Below are positions 45,234-63,403 of a stretch of DNA of 64,000 nt, piece by piece. Position 1 is the first letter of the stretch. The number at the start of each line of letters is the position of its first letter. The position numbers and the translations under genes were made by a program. The DNA lies in NCBI GenBank assembly GCA_013339895.1, contig JABACO010000019.1:6505268-6569267 (forward strand), given 5' to 3'. Origin of the DNA: Ephydatia muelleri. Taxonomy: Eukaryota > Porifera > Demospongiae > Spongillida > Spongillidae. The notes below the pieces were generated by a model. The model was not told the DNA's origin. It ran no database searches and saw nothing but the letters and a program-made list of their open reading frames with translations.

Positions 45234-46311
45234 TTTTTTATATTTTATGAGCATTAATCCATACAAGTACAAAAGCATTTCATGATTTCATGGAATCAGG
45301 ACTTGCAGTTATTGCATATCTTCACTGTTTTCACATGTCACAGTCATGACAATCTATGCCTTGGTGCACTGTAGTCACGGACAGAGGAAATTTGGTGTTT
45401 GCTGCAAAGGTCAGTCATTGAGTCTGTCTGACAAGTATTTTTAGACTGGTTTTAATTCCTCATGTGAATATCCCGTATTCACAAGAGCGTACTGTGTCTG
45501 TGAAGCTGCTTGTGTTCTGTACCAGAAAACGACCTAGCTGCAAGCAGATAATGCTAATGCAATCTCAGAAGATTATAATAAGAAGAAAAGCGTTACGTCG
45601 ACAATATACAGTCCTAGACTCTCGCTTTCAGCATGCTAGGGTACTTACAAGTGCAGGTTCCGAGGAAATCAGCAGTTTGACTTGGGCTGTGGGCTACTGT
45701 TATTAATAATATGAAACGTTGTGTATTAGACAGTGATGATTAAAGGGTGGTCCTGTTTCTATGTGTACATTGTCATCATCACTTCTGTAGGGCATTTTGT
45801 ATGACCATGCTCACCACACACCATACCACTAATCTACCATCACTAAACTACATTGTATTTCAAATTACTCCAAACAAAATAACTTAAAATAAAGATTTAT
45901 ACACATTTAGACATCTTACTTGGAGATTTCATAATTGGAATGCCTCAGTACCATTCTCTTGTAAGAATAGAACAATAAGAATTTATCTAATACTTTTGTT
46001 TAAACAGTGAGGATTGTGGGTTGTGTGATGTCTGCAAACACATGCCTACTTCAAACATACACACATACATGTACACATATTCACTCACAACACATACCAC
46101 TTCATTGTCCAGGTGGGTGTACCATCAATTCACAGCTCAGCTCAGCTCTTAAGTATTTTGTGTGGTTTTAGCGCCCCTTATCAAACAGCTAGCTTGGAGC
46201 GAGACCATTCAAAATAAAATTGTGGATATCGTTAAGATCATTAAAATCTATATCTAATATAAGGATGATTGACAGACGATGTTTGCATACTGTGAGGTTC
46301 AACTTCGACAA
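45234..46311. other. stretch without recognised gene
   Basis: Contains an 80-codon plus-strand open frame (45464-45706) rich in Arg/Lys with no recognisable domain; I do not call it a gene. Confidence 0.4.
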
Positions 46312-46383
46312 GGGGATGTAGCTCAGTGGTAGAGCGCTCGCTTCGCATGTGAGAGGCCCCGGGTTCAATCCCCAGCATCTCCA
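46312..46383 (+). tRNA. tRNA-Ala (anticodon CGC), copy 1
   Basis: Full cloverleaf: acceptor GGGGATG/CATCTCC, D arm GCTC-AGTGGTA-GAGC, anticodon arm CTCGC-TTCGCAT-GTGAG with CGC at positions 34-36, and T arm CCGGG-TTCAATC-CCCAG. The T stem has one C-A mismatch, present in both copies. Internal A box TAGCTCAGTGG and B box GGTTCAATCC are present. A T run at about 46390-46401 serves as the RNA polymerase III terminator. Confidence 0.95.
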
Positions 46384-46389
46384 AAAAAA

Positions 46390-46401
46390 TTTTTTTTTTT
46401 A
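46390..46401 (+). terminator. Pol III terminator of tRNA-Ala copy 1
   Basis: Run of about 12 T just after the tRNA 3' end. Confidence 0.8.
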
Positions 46402-46499
46402 CTACACCAGTATTAGGTGAATCGGGGTTCATTTTTTTATTTTTTTTCCCTTTATTTCTTTAAATAAGATGATTTGTTTTGTATGACCATCCGAAAATC

Positions 46500-46571
46500 G
46501 GGGATGTAGCTCAGTGGTAGAGCGCTCGCTTCGCATGTGAGAGGCCCCGGGTTCAATCCCCAGCATCTCCA
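46500..46571 (+). tRNA. tRNA-Ala (anticodon CGC), copy 2
   Basis: Identical over its whole length to the gene 188 bp upstream, including the T-stem mismatch, while flanks differ. Followed directly by a T run (46573-46583). A tandem duplication kept identical by selection, gene conversion or recent origin. Confidence 0.95.
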
Positions 46572-46572
46572 A

Positions 46573-46583
46573 TTTTTTTTTTT
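46573..46583 (+). terminator. Pol III terminator of tRNA-Ala copy 2
   Basis: Run of about 11 T immediately after the tRNA 3' end. Confidence 0.8.
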
Positions 46584-46604
46584 CTGTAGTATTGTTCCCT
46601 GATC

Positions 46605-46797
46605 ATATGGGATCGTTTTCCGCGAAAAAGGCATACATTATAGTAGTACTCGCAAAAGAAATGTAACGCTTGCGTTGAAATGTATGGCTAATTAAAAGTT
46701 CAGAGCATTACAACTCTACTCCGCTTCTCAGTGCAATGTATAGAGACTTCTAGAATTAAATCGTTTGGCTCTCCTTTTCGCGGAAACGATCCCATAT
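46605..46797. mobile_element. MITE family B, copy 4 (inverted)
   Basis: Ends ATATGGGATCGTTTTCCGCG and CGCGGAAACGATCCCATAT are inverted repeats. The core is the reverse complement of the 45.0-kb copy (AATGTATGGCTAATTAAAAG). It starts 34 bp after the second tRNA gene. Confidence 0.75.
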
Positions 46798-47835
46798 CAT
46801 GATTGCTAGGGTTATAGGACACCAGTTTAAAATAATCACAATCTATATCATAATATTACCTGATCAGAAGACACTTTTATTTTATTTTTTTTATTTGTAA
46901 AATGAATTTCAACCAATTATGAGAGAAGGATGTGTCGCTTGTATATTTAATTGCAAACATCACATGCTAAGCTTGCTATTAAAAGGGAGGAAGGGGGGGA
47001 GCAATTGCAAGCTGTCATCAACTTACTATGATATGCGTTTGCAGTATCAATATTGGAGGAAAGTGTAGCAGCAATTGGTGACCAACCCTTGTATCTTTGG
47101 TTTATTTAGAAAAAAAAAAAACAAGGGAAAGGAAAATAATCAGACAATGTGTCAAAAAATTGTGTAGTAGACCTGACTTGTAAACTTGGAGTGCTACAAA
47201 TATACAAGCTTTCCCACATGACGCCAAGTAAATGCGTTACACTATTGGCTGCTAGTTAGAAAATGTATTGTTCTTCTTCAGTAATTAGAAATACCTAGTA
47301 TACATGAACAGTAAAAATCACATTGTGAAGGAATTTGGCCTCAACATTAATTTTGCAGATCCACATAAGAACATTCTGAGAAAGGTCTCAACTCAAAGGT
47401 TACACCAAAGTTGGCTTGGCCTTAGTCAAGTAGAGGATCAGCAAAACTGATGGCAATCATTGCTATCAGATCATGATTGAGGGAGTCAGGATAGGGATTG
47501 ATAGCATCATTTGGAATGGAGTTCCCATTAGCAAGGCCCAACTACCACACAGGTGTCCACACATTATACAACTTCTATAATGATTAGTATCACGCTATTC
47601 TGAAAGCAGCTTCATACTTACAAGTTTGGCTGTCATTAGGGGTGATGACCTGGCATATGACTGACCGACCACACAGGTTGCCAATCAGAAGTAGTATATT
47701 ATAGTGTAATACATATTCGAATAAACAATGCACTGAATACAATAAGACTGCAATAGTGTTCTGTACAAGTAAGCTGACAATAAATACACTTTTAACTTCT
47801 TGTTGCCAGGAGTCTGCACATCTGAGCCACAACTA
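46798..47835. other. stretch without recognised gene
   Basis: AT-rich sequence downstream of UTP25 (which ends at 47836); likely includes its 3' UTR. No other gene seen. Confidence 0.5.
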
Positions 47836-52827
<4,992 letters not shown>

Positions 52828-53734
52828 CTGGGATAGAATGATGTCATTTAAACAGTCTCTCCCTGTTCTACAAAATGGAAGCTTTATTGTAGCCCATTTA
52901 GTACTAAGTGAATGTATATTGCACACTATGGTTTGAATGGACCTTTTGCTAGTGATGTCATGCAAGGAACTGGGGCGGGGGGGGGGGGGGGGGGAGGAAT
53001 AGTTAGGCATTGAATGATCGTTCTTTTCATGTTTGCTGTGTCTCTGTGGAGTTTCTATTAGGACTTGTATCTTAGCTAATTAATGTGTGACATCAGAGGC
53101 AAAAGGTCAATTGTCTAGCCAGATGATACACTGCTAAAAAAACATGCCTGTCACACATAAAGATGCACATCACATCATGATGGAGGGGTTAAATGCAGTG
53201 CCTTCATTACAGAGTACACAGAGATGCACACAGGAGCTTGCAGTTAAATATACTGACCTGGCTTATCTACATGTGTGTGTGTGTGTACTTCTTTTGCTTA
53301 AAATTAAAAAGCCACACATTGCATATGTACATGAAACTTAAGTAAATGGTAATAATAATTTTAACTATCATGTCCTCTGACATACATCACAGATATACAG
53401 GCATTTCCTAAAAGCTAAAACTGCTTGGACGGACATTTTCTACTATATCAAGTTTCTGATAGTGTATAGTTGTTGCAGCTACATTTATTAGCAGAAACCG
53501 TTCCAACTCTGTACATACAAAACACGAATGTAACATACATTTTGCATGGATATTGCTGGTGTGAATTGTAAGTGCAGGTCTGATCTCAACACAAATTTAT
53601 GTTATAGATTACCTAGCTATTCACCAGTCTTCCCCCAAGGCAACAGAGTATGGCCTAATGTGCTCCATTACTAGAGCAGTGAGCCCCCACCCTCCTAATC
53701 GCCTTTGTTATGATGTAAAAACACACAATCAACT

Positions 53735-53958
53735 AATGCTAGAGGATGGCTGTGTATCCCTCTAGTGGTTGAAACTTATGATGGATGGGGCCATGCAGCT
53801 ATAAGAACATTTACGCGTCTAAGCAAAGTACTGGGCCTTCCTCTGCAGACAACCATCAGCAACTTCATTAAATTAACTGTATTGTCGGTTGTGTTAATGG
53901 CTCAGGCGTTGCCGGCCCATGCTTTGCCTGCCATACTAGTAACCCTTGAAGTTTAGTT
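53735..53958 (+). mobile_element. worn REL retroelement scrap
   Basis: A plus frame reads GWLCIPLVVETYDGWGHAAI, matching GWSCIPLVVDSFGAWGQLAS of the element at 36.7-37.7 kb. About 70 codons; the rest has drifted. Confidence 0.5.
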
Positions 53959-55691
53959 ATCATTGTCATGAAAGTTATGATGTTATGATTATTATTATTA
54001 AAATTGCTATACATGTATAACTTAATACACAAACCAGTACATGTAATGTCTACAACACCTCTCAAAATTCCAGGACAATAGGATCAGTGAGGTGAGTTAG
54101 CCCGGTCCAAGTTCAAGTTTAATAGATGTCATAAATAGTTATTAATATAATACATACTGACCTAACCAGGCAGGTGTTCAGTCTGCCATATAAGCCAGGT
54201 AAAATAATAATTATTATTATTGTTGAAATGGGAATACATACATCTACAAATGTACATGAATATCTCAAGTATCTAGTTAGAGTCCGAAGATACCAAGCTT
54301 GATCATGACAGTAGTGCACCTCAGTTCACCTGTACAAAGACCAAGGGGCCTGCCATACAAGTCTCAAGTTGGTTGTGACTTGGACCAATTTCCCTGATGG
54401 CAAGGTGACCAGCAAGTCGTGAGAGGGTTAATCTGGTTTCTGCGCCTGTTTTTTTAATGTGCATAACACACAGCCATACCAGCAAAGCAAGTGTCTATCC
54501 ACCAGCCACTCAGCCTTGCTAATGTGAGGTTGGTTTTGCTAATCACAGCATCGAGTAAATCAAGAGAAGCAGGGTTAGTAGCTGCAGAGACAGAAACGCA
54601 AAAGACTTTGTCTGTATTAACCAGACTACAATTTTGCTCTTCGTCCCAGTAGCATTCGAGTCTCCAGGGCCTATTGAACCTGCCTCTTTAGTATCTAGGT
54701 CACGGACGCTGGTTAACCAAATTTGAATTGCATATCTTGATCCTGCAGGATTTGACAGTGGCAATACAGAGAAAATGTAATATTCGTGCTGGGTCCCTCT
54801 ACGGTAGATGATGCGTGATTTGGAAAGTGTACTTCGGCCATTTTCATAATCGTAACAGCTGAAACGCTACAACTTATATCCGCTATGGTCACTCTTATTA
54901 TAACGCGTGAAACGTATTACAGTAGTCGTGTGACTATCCAGACTTAAGAAAACGACAGGTGATGTAAGTAAGAGTGATACATTCACTGCTCGTATACAAA
55001 CCTAGGCATCGTAGCTTACCATCAATTACACGTGGTCAACTCCTCGTTCGCAGACAACACATGTGATGTACAATAATGAAAGTGCTAGAATATAATTATA
55101 CTTGCAATAAGAAGTCAGGCATAAAGCTGCGAAATGTAATAGATGCACTACTGAGTACCATCAAAAGTGCTATACAAATGAGCGTGCTTAATTATTTATA
55201 CAGTTAGTTGTTTATTGTCAGGTATTGCATGAAATCATTTTTTAAGAGGAAAAACATACAAGCACTATTAAGAAGAAGAATATAATAGATATACATTTAG
55301 GGAATTCATCTTCATCTCAAAAGGTGTGTCATTCAATCTAAGTTAACTTTAATTGCTGTTCTCCTTACAACTATTACTGCTGAAGAGTTCAATGTGGTCT
55401 CGAATAATCCTTTGTGATTTATGCTGGCAATGACACATCTCCATATTGAAGCAGTACCAAGTCGTGGTCAGCTGCTCTCTCAGTAGAAGTCAGAAAGATA
55501 ATGGGCACCAACAATTACCCTGGGCTGAACTGGGCTTATAGCTGTGAAGTTAAATGGAGTATGTGGCTTCAATACAGATTGTGAGACATCAGTGCCCAAA
55601 GTCATAGGCCTAAGTCCAATAGGCAGTTTCAACTAACATTCACGTTTCCATTTTTTATACCGGTATAAATTCAAACCAATGTTAGTTGATA

Positions 55692-55911
55692 AGAGACCTA
55701 ACACATACGTTATAAAATTTCCTGTACGCACAATAGACGCCTAGCCTGCACTGAAATGCATGGCTAATTACAAATTCAGAGACTTACAACTCCCTGACGG
55801 ATACTCCAATTCTCAGTGCGTAAGAAGCAATGTGTAGAGGACTTCTAAAAAATTGAAATCTTGAAAACAAACATGCGTTAGTCTCTTTTCGCAGAGACGA
55901 GATCACGAAAC
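55692..55911. mobile_element. MITE family B, copy 5
   Basis: Ends GAGACCTAACACATACG and CGTTAGTCTCTTTTCGCAG, with an inverted-orientation core AATGCATGGCTAATTACAAA and TTCTCAGTGCGTAAGAAG. Confidence 0.65.
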
Positions 55912-56048
55912 GGACCAGCTACGTACTTCACAGTATCTATTGCCACATTATATGCATTTTACAAATGATATTTATCAATCATAAATAAATAAAATATTTC
56001 AAAACACACAAGTAGTTCTAATTTCACACAATACTGTATAAAATATGT

Positions 56049-56702
56049 CTAGTCTCTGCACACTAACAAGTCCCCCACTGATGCACACAAGTAATCAGGA
56101 ATCCACTCTTCCGGCGCAGATGCAAGCTCACTCCGTTGTGTGATACCCGTGAATGTCAAAATGGTCTTCAGTCCATTCTGTTTGCCAAACAGAACATCAG
56201 TATTCATTCTAAAATAAAATAAAAATAAACAAAGGTGCCATACACCTTGCAGAAACAATGAATACACTAGCACCAGACCAAACTAACCATTATTATGTTT
56301 ATTTCTATCAATCAGACTCACCTGTCTCCCACCATAACTGTTCTTGCTGGATCCAAATGTGTGCTGCAGCCATATTGCAAAGGTTGATCAGAGCTTTAAC
56401 ATGAGTACTCCTCACCTGTCCCTGATGCACATGAACATAGGTTTGTGGGGCTTTCCAATTAGAATGGGCTCCCTCTCAGCTCCACACTGCACAGCTGCTA
56501 CAAAACAACCCGTGCCTGATTTAAGAAACAAGGACGCATTTTTGATGCTAACAACACAAAAGGTTGGCATGAGTTTCACATGCATCAGTACACAGATGAC
56601 AGCATGTAATGAACAACAGCACACACAACACATACAGTGATTCAAAGGTGAAGATCAATGATACATTATCCTTATTTATTATACACTTTCGTGTACAGTG
56701 TA

Positions 56703-56741
<39 letters not shown>

Positions 56742-59700
56742 TACAGTCTTACTGTTGTGCAAGTGAGTTTTAACAAATCACATACACCTTTAGTGATGAT
56801 AAACTTCAAATACACTGAATGCATATTAGAAGTATGCAATATGCTCTCAAGAAAACTGGTTTTCTACAAACAGCCATCTACAGCAGGTGGTTCCACCATT
56901 CTAATAAAAATAACGCAGACACTTAACCATACTTCTACATTCTTTCACATTCATACATAAGATTGGGTGTACAGGTGAATCATATGCACTGCTCACTATG
57001 AATTGTTTCATACACATATACTGTGTACATAATCCATACATATACATGTATACTATTCACATGTTTAATTGGGGTGTGCAAATGCACACGAAGCTATTTA
57101 CATTAGTATTAGGATCATTTAGTTAGCAGATTTATTAGCATACCCTTTACCAACTAGACAAATAATGTTGAGCAACTACATGTATATCAGCACTGTCTAA
57201 ATCCAATTGAAATCGTGACCAAATATTCAAGAAGAGTGATAGTTTTAATAATAGTAATTGAATAAGTTAGTGAAAACAGGATATTGATTTCAACTAACTT
57301 ACCTCATTGGTGTGATTAAAAGTTTTGATTCTGTTTAAGGGTTCTTCAATTAGTTAATTTGAATTTCATAACAAAACAGATGTAACAAGTTAGTATGACA
57401 ATTGTTTCAATTGACTATCAAAACATGCCAATAACATGCCATTGTTACTATTTGACTAACATGTGCAAATTAATACAGTAAATTAAAAAACTAACTAACA
57501 GTGTATGTCTTTCATACACACAAAAACACACTGATGTCTACACGTCTGCAACAGTTAGAAAAACTTTACCTGGTATGATGACATCACTCTGGGCTGGTAA
57601 TCGTGAGTCTTCGTTGGTTGCGATGAAAATACAACCAGGCTTGTTTACTAAGGTGACTGCTTTGATCAACTTCATGTAGCTGAAGTTAGAATCAAAACCT
57701 ACAACAACTGCACCAACCTAGAAACAGAGAAAAGGTTATGATTGAACTTGCTGGCATTTAATTTGAATATTTCAAGGTATGATCCTGGAGAGCTACATGT
57801 ACATGTGAAAGAAACTGGGAGAGTGGGAAAATGTTTAGTTCCAAATTCCTAACCAAAGAAAGAAGGGAACCTACCTTTAGAGGGCCCTTTCACCATTCAC
57901 TTTAAAGAAGTTTAACTTTTCATCACTCCTAAACTAGGAAACTTAATACTATTTTTTGCTAATTTTCCTTGCCTGTGGCAGCTTGTGGAGCTAACCTGTA
58001 AACATATGATACAGTAAACCTTCCATCAGAGGACAATATTAGTGCCCAAATAATATAATGGGTGGCCATTGGGAGGTTGTTCTCATTTGACAGATACTAC
58101 ACCTAAAATTGCTTTTTTTTTGCATGTACATGTACACTGTACTGTCATATACAGGTACTTGAATAAATTTGCTTACTTAAGTAGAGGGCTTACCACACTT
58201 ATCGGAACATTTTGGGATCCTGCTAATGATAAAAGCAGGTATTGGAGTGAGATTGGACTGCAGACTTAATTTGAAATGACAACAGAGGAGCTGAGTATGG
58301 GAATAAGTGTCACGTACTTATAGGCTGTAAAATCCCCAAATGTTAATGACGAAATTTAGTAAATTCTTTCTGAGCTAAATAAATTTCAAGGGTTTTTGTG
58401 ATCAAAGACCAAACACCTTTACAATGCTATGCATTTAAATCTTCATTACCACTAGCTTAGAATAGTAATGAAGCAACAAATAGCCACTTACATCACGAAC
58501 AGTCTATTATTAAATCAAACATCTTATTCCCTCCACACAACGTTACTATGAATTCTATAATCAGAGTAACACAATCTCGGTGCAATTACGATCATTTGAA
58601 AAATTATACTCTTGTATAATTGACAAAGATCTGCACACCAAAAAAATCAAGATATAAAAACTGTTTAAAAATCCATAGACTTGTTATTAATCAATCATAC
58701 ATGAAAGAGAACTTATAATCTAATGTGGTTAAATGTAACCAACGCTAGCAGCTCGAGAGGGAAGTAGCAATCACAAGCCCTATGATAAAGAATACATACT
58801 TCCCCTTCAAATGATCTTGTGATCTGGTAGCAGCAGTGAATAATAATTTATTTTGGAATTGTTTACATTTCATCCTTAATAATTAACATCAGGCATGCAT
58901 AGAATTACACATCTTAGGCACAATACCTCTAGATCAATAGGCATTTTCAGCCAGTCACTTGACGTACCATTGATAGGGTCGTTCTGATGAGAAAATAATC
59001 AAACGTTACAATTATAAATGCGTTAATCACACAGACAATATAAATGGAACTAATAATTATGTGCTAAGTAACTGAAATGACATGACAGCTTGTACACATG
59101 GAATGTAAATGATGTCAACACATCCATGTCAAGGCCACATACCACAATTGTTACATAGCTTACCAATGCATCAATGAACCATCATCAAGGTACCTTTATT
59201 AAACAAGGCTCTAATGAACAGCTAGTAGCCAATTCATTCTAAATGTGTGCTGGAATGAAACCATTATGGTATTTATAAAGGCATTTCTGATGCACCTACG
59301 GGTGCTATCTGTGATACGGCATGCAGGAGTCAATGAAGCAAATTGTACAAGACACCCTCAATCACCTATCTTTATATAACCTGATGCAAGTGTTGGTGAT
59401 CTACATCTCATTTATTAATTAGTGCATCTATCTTGCACTAGGTGATCATTACATATGAGGTACACTATTTTGATTTTAAAGCACTTGAAGCCAAATTATG
59501 TCTTTCTACACAGACTACAGTTAAAAAATATGCCTATTTTTTGACCCAAAACTAAAAATGAATTGGCAGTAGATGCACCTAAGGTCTTAATGGGGTGTCT
59601 AGACAGTGCCTCACTATTTGGGTTGTCTGGTGGTCCAAAACACAAGTTGACTTAATTAGCCAAATTGTGGAACAGACATTGTGGCAATGTCTGTACTTTC

Positions 59701-62442
59701 TACAACAGAGCTTGGTCATAAAGAATGTTAAAAAACAAAAAAAAACAAAACAAAACACTATAGTAATTAAGCACCAAAAAATTTAATTATATTATATAGG
59801 CCAGCTAATTTGGAAGGATGCAATTTTTGGAATGATGCAGTCATCATAACATGTTTTTGGAACATGTCTCAATACGGAAGTACCTGTGTAGTGCATCTAC
59901 ATCCTCCCATCCTTAAAAATAGTACAACTGAGCAGGGACACTGTTCCAAAATTAGTGTTCCAAACTTTCTAACATTCCAAAATAGTTGGCTCTATAGTAG
60001 TTGCATGTAGCTTATTGCACAACATCCTAAGATACTAACAGCAACGACCACTTCAGTTGAGACAGCCTGCCTCTTATCAGCAATCGTATGTGCATATGTA
60101 TTTGGTTTGATGATCAAGTTCATCAAAGCCACATTTATTTCTTAGAGGTTGTAATTACCTCACCCCCTCCTCCCCCTCTCCATGCATGTGTGCATTAGTC
60201 TTGGCTTCAGACCACAGCAGCAGATGGATTACATCACCATTACATCAAACAAGGGTCAGGTCAGGTGACACTCACATAAACATTACCACAAGAAATCTTG
60301 CTGCTGAAAGCATTACGATAACAAATAATCCAGCTTGACAGTCACAAGCACACTAATTGACAGCAGCTATTAAGTTTGACTGCAGCAACATTATATAAGA
60401 GTAGTGGCTTGTCTTCAAACATTTCTGTCTGGATGGGACATATTGTGTTAGTCTTCATGCTATTGGATGCTATAATTTGGAAGTGATATTTTGAGGGGCA
60501 CCCTCTAATAAAGGATCCGGTACATGTCTCAGCCATAAGATGCGTAAAAGGGGACTCTGGTGTGATGATATGACATGCACAGCTACAACATCCACACAAC
60601 TTACAACGGAATACAATGCTTATGGTGAAGGTATGTGGTCATAAAAGGTACGGAAGAATTACTTCACCCTTGTTCAGAATTGTGCTGATGTAATCCGTCA
60701 GTGGTTCTGGGCCTGACAAGGTGCACATGCAGTATGTAATTCACTAAGCAAACAGATAGAAGATGGCATGACCAACCTAGTCAGATAGAAGATGGCATGA
60801 CCAACCTAGTAACTTATGCCACTGCATACTCAGTACTCATTCATTCACTTTGCAAAGTACAGCATGTTAAGACATGCACAAGACTTTCGTTACATGGTTT
60901 GTCGAAATGGCCATAAGAACAGTTGACTAACAGCCCTTTCTGACAAGGATGAGGTGTGAACCCATGTGCTGGGCACCTGCATCACTCACACCAGATGCAC
61001 CCACACCAGATCCTCTGCACTCATACCAGATGCACTCATACCAGATGCACTCACACCAGATGCACTCACACCAGATGCACTCACACCAGATGCACTCACA
61101 CCAGATGCACTCACACCAGGTCTTATGCACTCACATAGATCCTCTTCACTACACCAGTCCTCTTCACTCACACCAGATGCACTCACACCAAATGCACTCA
61201 CACAAAATGCACTCACACCAAATGCACTCACACCAAATGCACTCACACCAAATGCACTCACACCAAATGCACTCACACCACGTCCTATGCACTCACACCA
61301 CGTCCTACGCACTTATACCACGTCCTATGCACTCACACCACGTCCTATGCACTCACACCAGGTCTTATGCACTCACAAAGATCCTATGCACTCACAAAGA
61401 TCCTATGCACTCACACCAGATGCACTCACACCCGATGCACTCACACCAGATGTACTCACGCAGATGAACTCACACCAGGTCTTATGCACTCACACTACAT
61501 TTCCTTCACAACACCAGTTCTCTTCACTCACACCAGATGCACTCACACCAGATGCACTCACACCAGATGCACTCACACCAGATGCACTCACACCAGATGC
61601 ACTCACACCAGATGCACTCACACCAGATCTTCTGCACTCACACCAGATTCTATGCCCCCACACCAGGTCCTATGCCCTCACACCAGCCCTATGCACTCAC
61701 ACCAGATCCTATGCCCCCCACACAAGATCCTATGCACTCACACCAGCCCTATGCACTCACACCAGGTCCTATGCAGGAGAGTCCCATAGCATTAAGCTCT
61801 TGTGCAAAGCCTTCCATGCCGATAAGATAAACCTTCTGGGTGAAATTCAGGACATGTTTCAAATAGTAAGCAGTGACATAAGACGTACAGAAGATTTCAT
61901 TCTAAAGGAATGACAAGAAGTAGTTAGATTCAAATACACATCCACATTACGCACCTCATTAACATGGAAACCGAGTTTCTGAAACTTGCTGATGTATTCT
62001 TTTCTTGACTGGCTGCTGTTATTTGAAACAAAATACACAGCTTTGCCCTAAGGAATATGCAGCAATACTGACTCAGACCCTGCTGCCACCAAACGGGAAG
62101 ACTATGTACGTACTACAAACAAAAAAGTATGCAAATGCAGCATGTTTAACATTTATCAGTTTACAGTTGGTAAAGCACGCCGAATTTGTGTCTATGGAAT
62201 TATCCGGTAATGTGGGTGTTAGACTACCGAGTATTTCAAGAGCACACGCACCTGCGACTGAAGAAACCTAACAGCTTCCTGTGCTCCGGGCACTGGGTCA
62301 CTGTTTCCAGTCCATAAAACACCTGTTACGGTCATTGTCAAATTAACGTTACTCAGTGTCAATTCTCACCGTCACAGTCAAATAAGAATGTGTCGGTGTT
62401 ATCAATGACGGACTTCCAATCTTGCTTGTCTTTCAATTCCAT
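56049..62442 (-). CDS. HAD phosphatase, phosphoglycolate/pyridoxal-phosphate phosphatase family, complete
   Basis: Cytosolic Mg2+-dependent phosphatase of the PGP/PDXP (NagD-like, C2-cap) family, acting on small phospho-metabolites such as glycerol-3-phosphate, phosphoglycolate or pyridoxal phosphate; the exact substrate cannot be read from sequence. Exons: 62370-62442, 62252-62322, 61955-62047, 61761-61901, 58927-58983, 57570-57717, 56416-56515, 56322-56363, 56049-56208; 294 codons plus TAG, all in phase. Catalytic motifs: FDCDGVLW (nucleophile Asp22, acid Asp24), VSNNSS (Ser56), IGKPH (Lys216) and VGDRMNTD (Asp241, Asp246). The C2-cap segment VGAVVVGFDSNFSYMKL is well kept. Length is close to PDXP (about 296). 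The intron after exon 4 starts with a minisatellite built from its own donor site (60983-61760). Confidence 0.93.
56706..56740. repeat. (TG)n microsatellite
   Basis: TG repeat of about 35 bp in the phosphatase intron between exons 6 and 7. Confidence 0.95.
60983..61760. repeat. minisatellite made of 5' splice-site copies
   Basis: About 780 bp of a roughly 15-bp unit (plus strand TGCACTCACACCAGA) with 20-24-bp variants. Read on the minus strand, the unit is CTGGTGTGAGTGCA, containing GGT|GTGAGT, identical to the exon 4 donor of the phosphatase gene at 61761/61760. I count about 37 GTGAG motifs, the first being the native donor. Some units also keep the last exon bases (GGACCTGGT), so the array seems to have grown from the exon-intron boundary. 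Blocks with CCAGATG and CCAAATG units and two similar CTCTTCACT...ACACCAG spacers (near 61142 and 61502) show higher-order duplication. Confidence 0.92.
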
Positions 62443-63403
62443 GCTCTGGGTAATAATATAACGGAAGTGAAAGGAAGTCTCACGTGCCGTGCACTTCCGT
62501 TAGTAAAAATTCCTGGAACCGCAAATTTCATGTGTAGGTTTCTCCGTGAACAGCCAACTCGAGGGGACTTCCTCCTTCGATAGATCGAAACTGACCGGTA
62601 TAGTTGTATCATTTTATAACCGCGCACACCGATGACCGCGGCCAAAGCTTTAAAGGTCGCTGTTTGAGGTAAGAAAAGCCCATCCTGTAATGTTGTGTTC
62701 GACACGTCCCCTCCCCCCTCCCTCCCTCCCTCCCTCTCCCACCCCCCTCCTAACCCAGAGATATCTCCCTCCTCACTTTTATAATCAGTTTAGGTGACCT
62801 TAGTTTAGTCCTTTAAGGCTTTTGGGTAAGAGAATTCCCTGTTTCTGAAGCTAGTAACTGAGCTGTAATGGTTATAAAGTATATCCTCGTGCGGAGGTGT
62901 GATCGCCTAGTCGAGTGTGTTTATTTTCTTGTCAATCAAGTTTCCAAAATAGCCAAAGTAAGTGCGAAGAGCCTTCGCACGCACGTAGGTTAGAATAGAG
63001 CTGATTCAGTTACGTAACGTGTTAAAATCGACACTTTCAGGATAGCCGCTCGATATGTGTGATGAGCGTAAGCTTCGGCCAATCAGCTTTGCCCTCCGTG
63101 AAGCTTTTCGAATCATGTTTTGTAATTGTTTACTTACTGTTCATCGAAACCATAGTTTTACAAGAGTCCCTCCGAGTTACAAATTAGTAGCACTGCCTGA
63201 GCAAGCGGGAAACATACCACCACTTGTGTGGCATCAAAACTGATCAGAGGTACTTCCCCTCACACTCTGTAAACACAAGTGTGTGGGTACCATACATGCA
63301 CAGCTGTAGATACTACTGATAACCCGCTGTGGTTACTATGTTATGATGTGCTGTTGTCACTTTACGTACTTTTTAAACATTCCGTTATCATGCAGTTTGA
63401 GTA
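62443..63403. promoter_or_regulatory. shared upstream region of phosphatase and SERTA genes
   Basis: 961 bp between two divergent start codons. Holds a C/T-rich tract (62704-62760) and several CpG-rich stretches; no clear TATA box. Bidirectional promoter function is inferred from layout. Confidence 0.35.

Larger units (their letters stand above)
53010..56048. other. UTP25 upstream / intergenic stretch
   Basis: The 5' exon(s) of UTP25 and its promoter should be here but were not recognised. Holds a worn retroelement scrap and MITE B copy 5, listed separately; otherwise nothing seen. Confidence 0.4.

Noticed and set aside
46241..46634. Minus-strand open frames reading GIEPGASHMRSERSTTELHP and similar
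   Set aside because: Antisense of the two tRNA-Ala genes, a well-known spurious protein signature.
60983..61760. CRISPR-like array
   Set aside because: Units are contiguous with no unique spacers, lengths vary, no cas genes, and the context is eukaryotic.
60949..61913. Long open frames on both strands encoding His-Ser-Gln-Met and Ala-Leu-Thr-Pro repeats
   Set aside because: They are translations of the 15-bp minisatellite; all three frames stay open because the unit is a multiple of three without stops. Exon phase of the phosphatase gene shows the region is intron.
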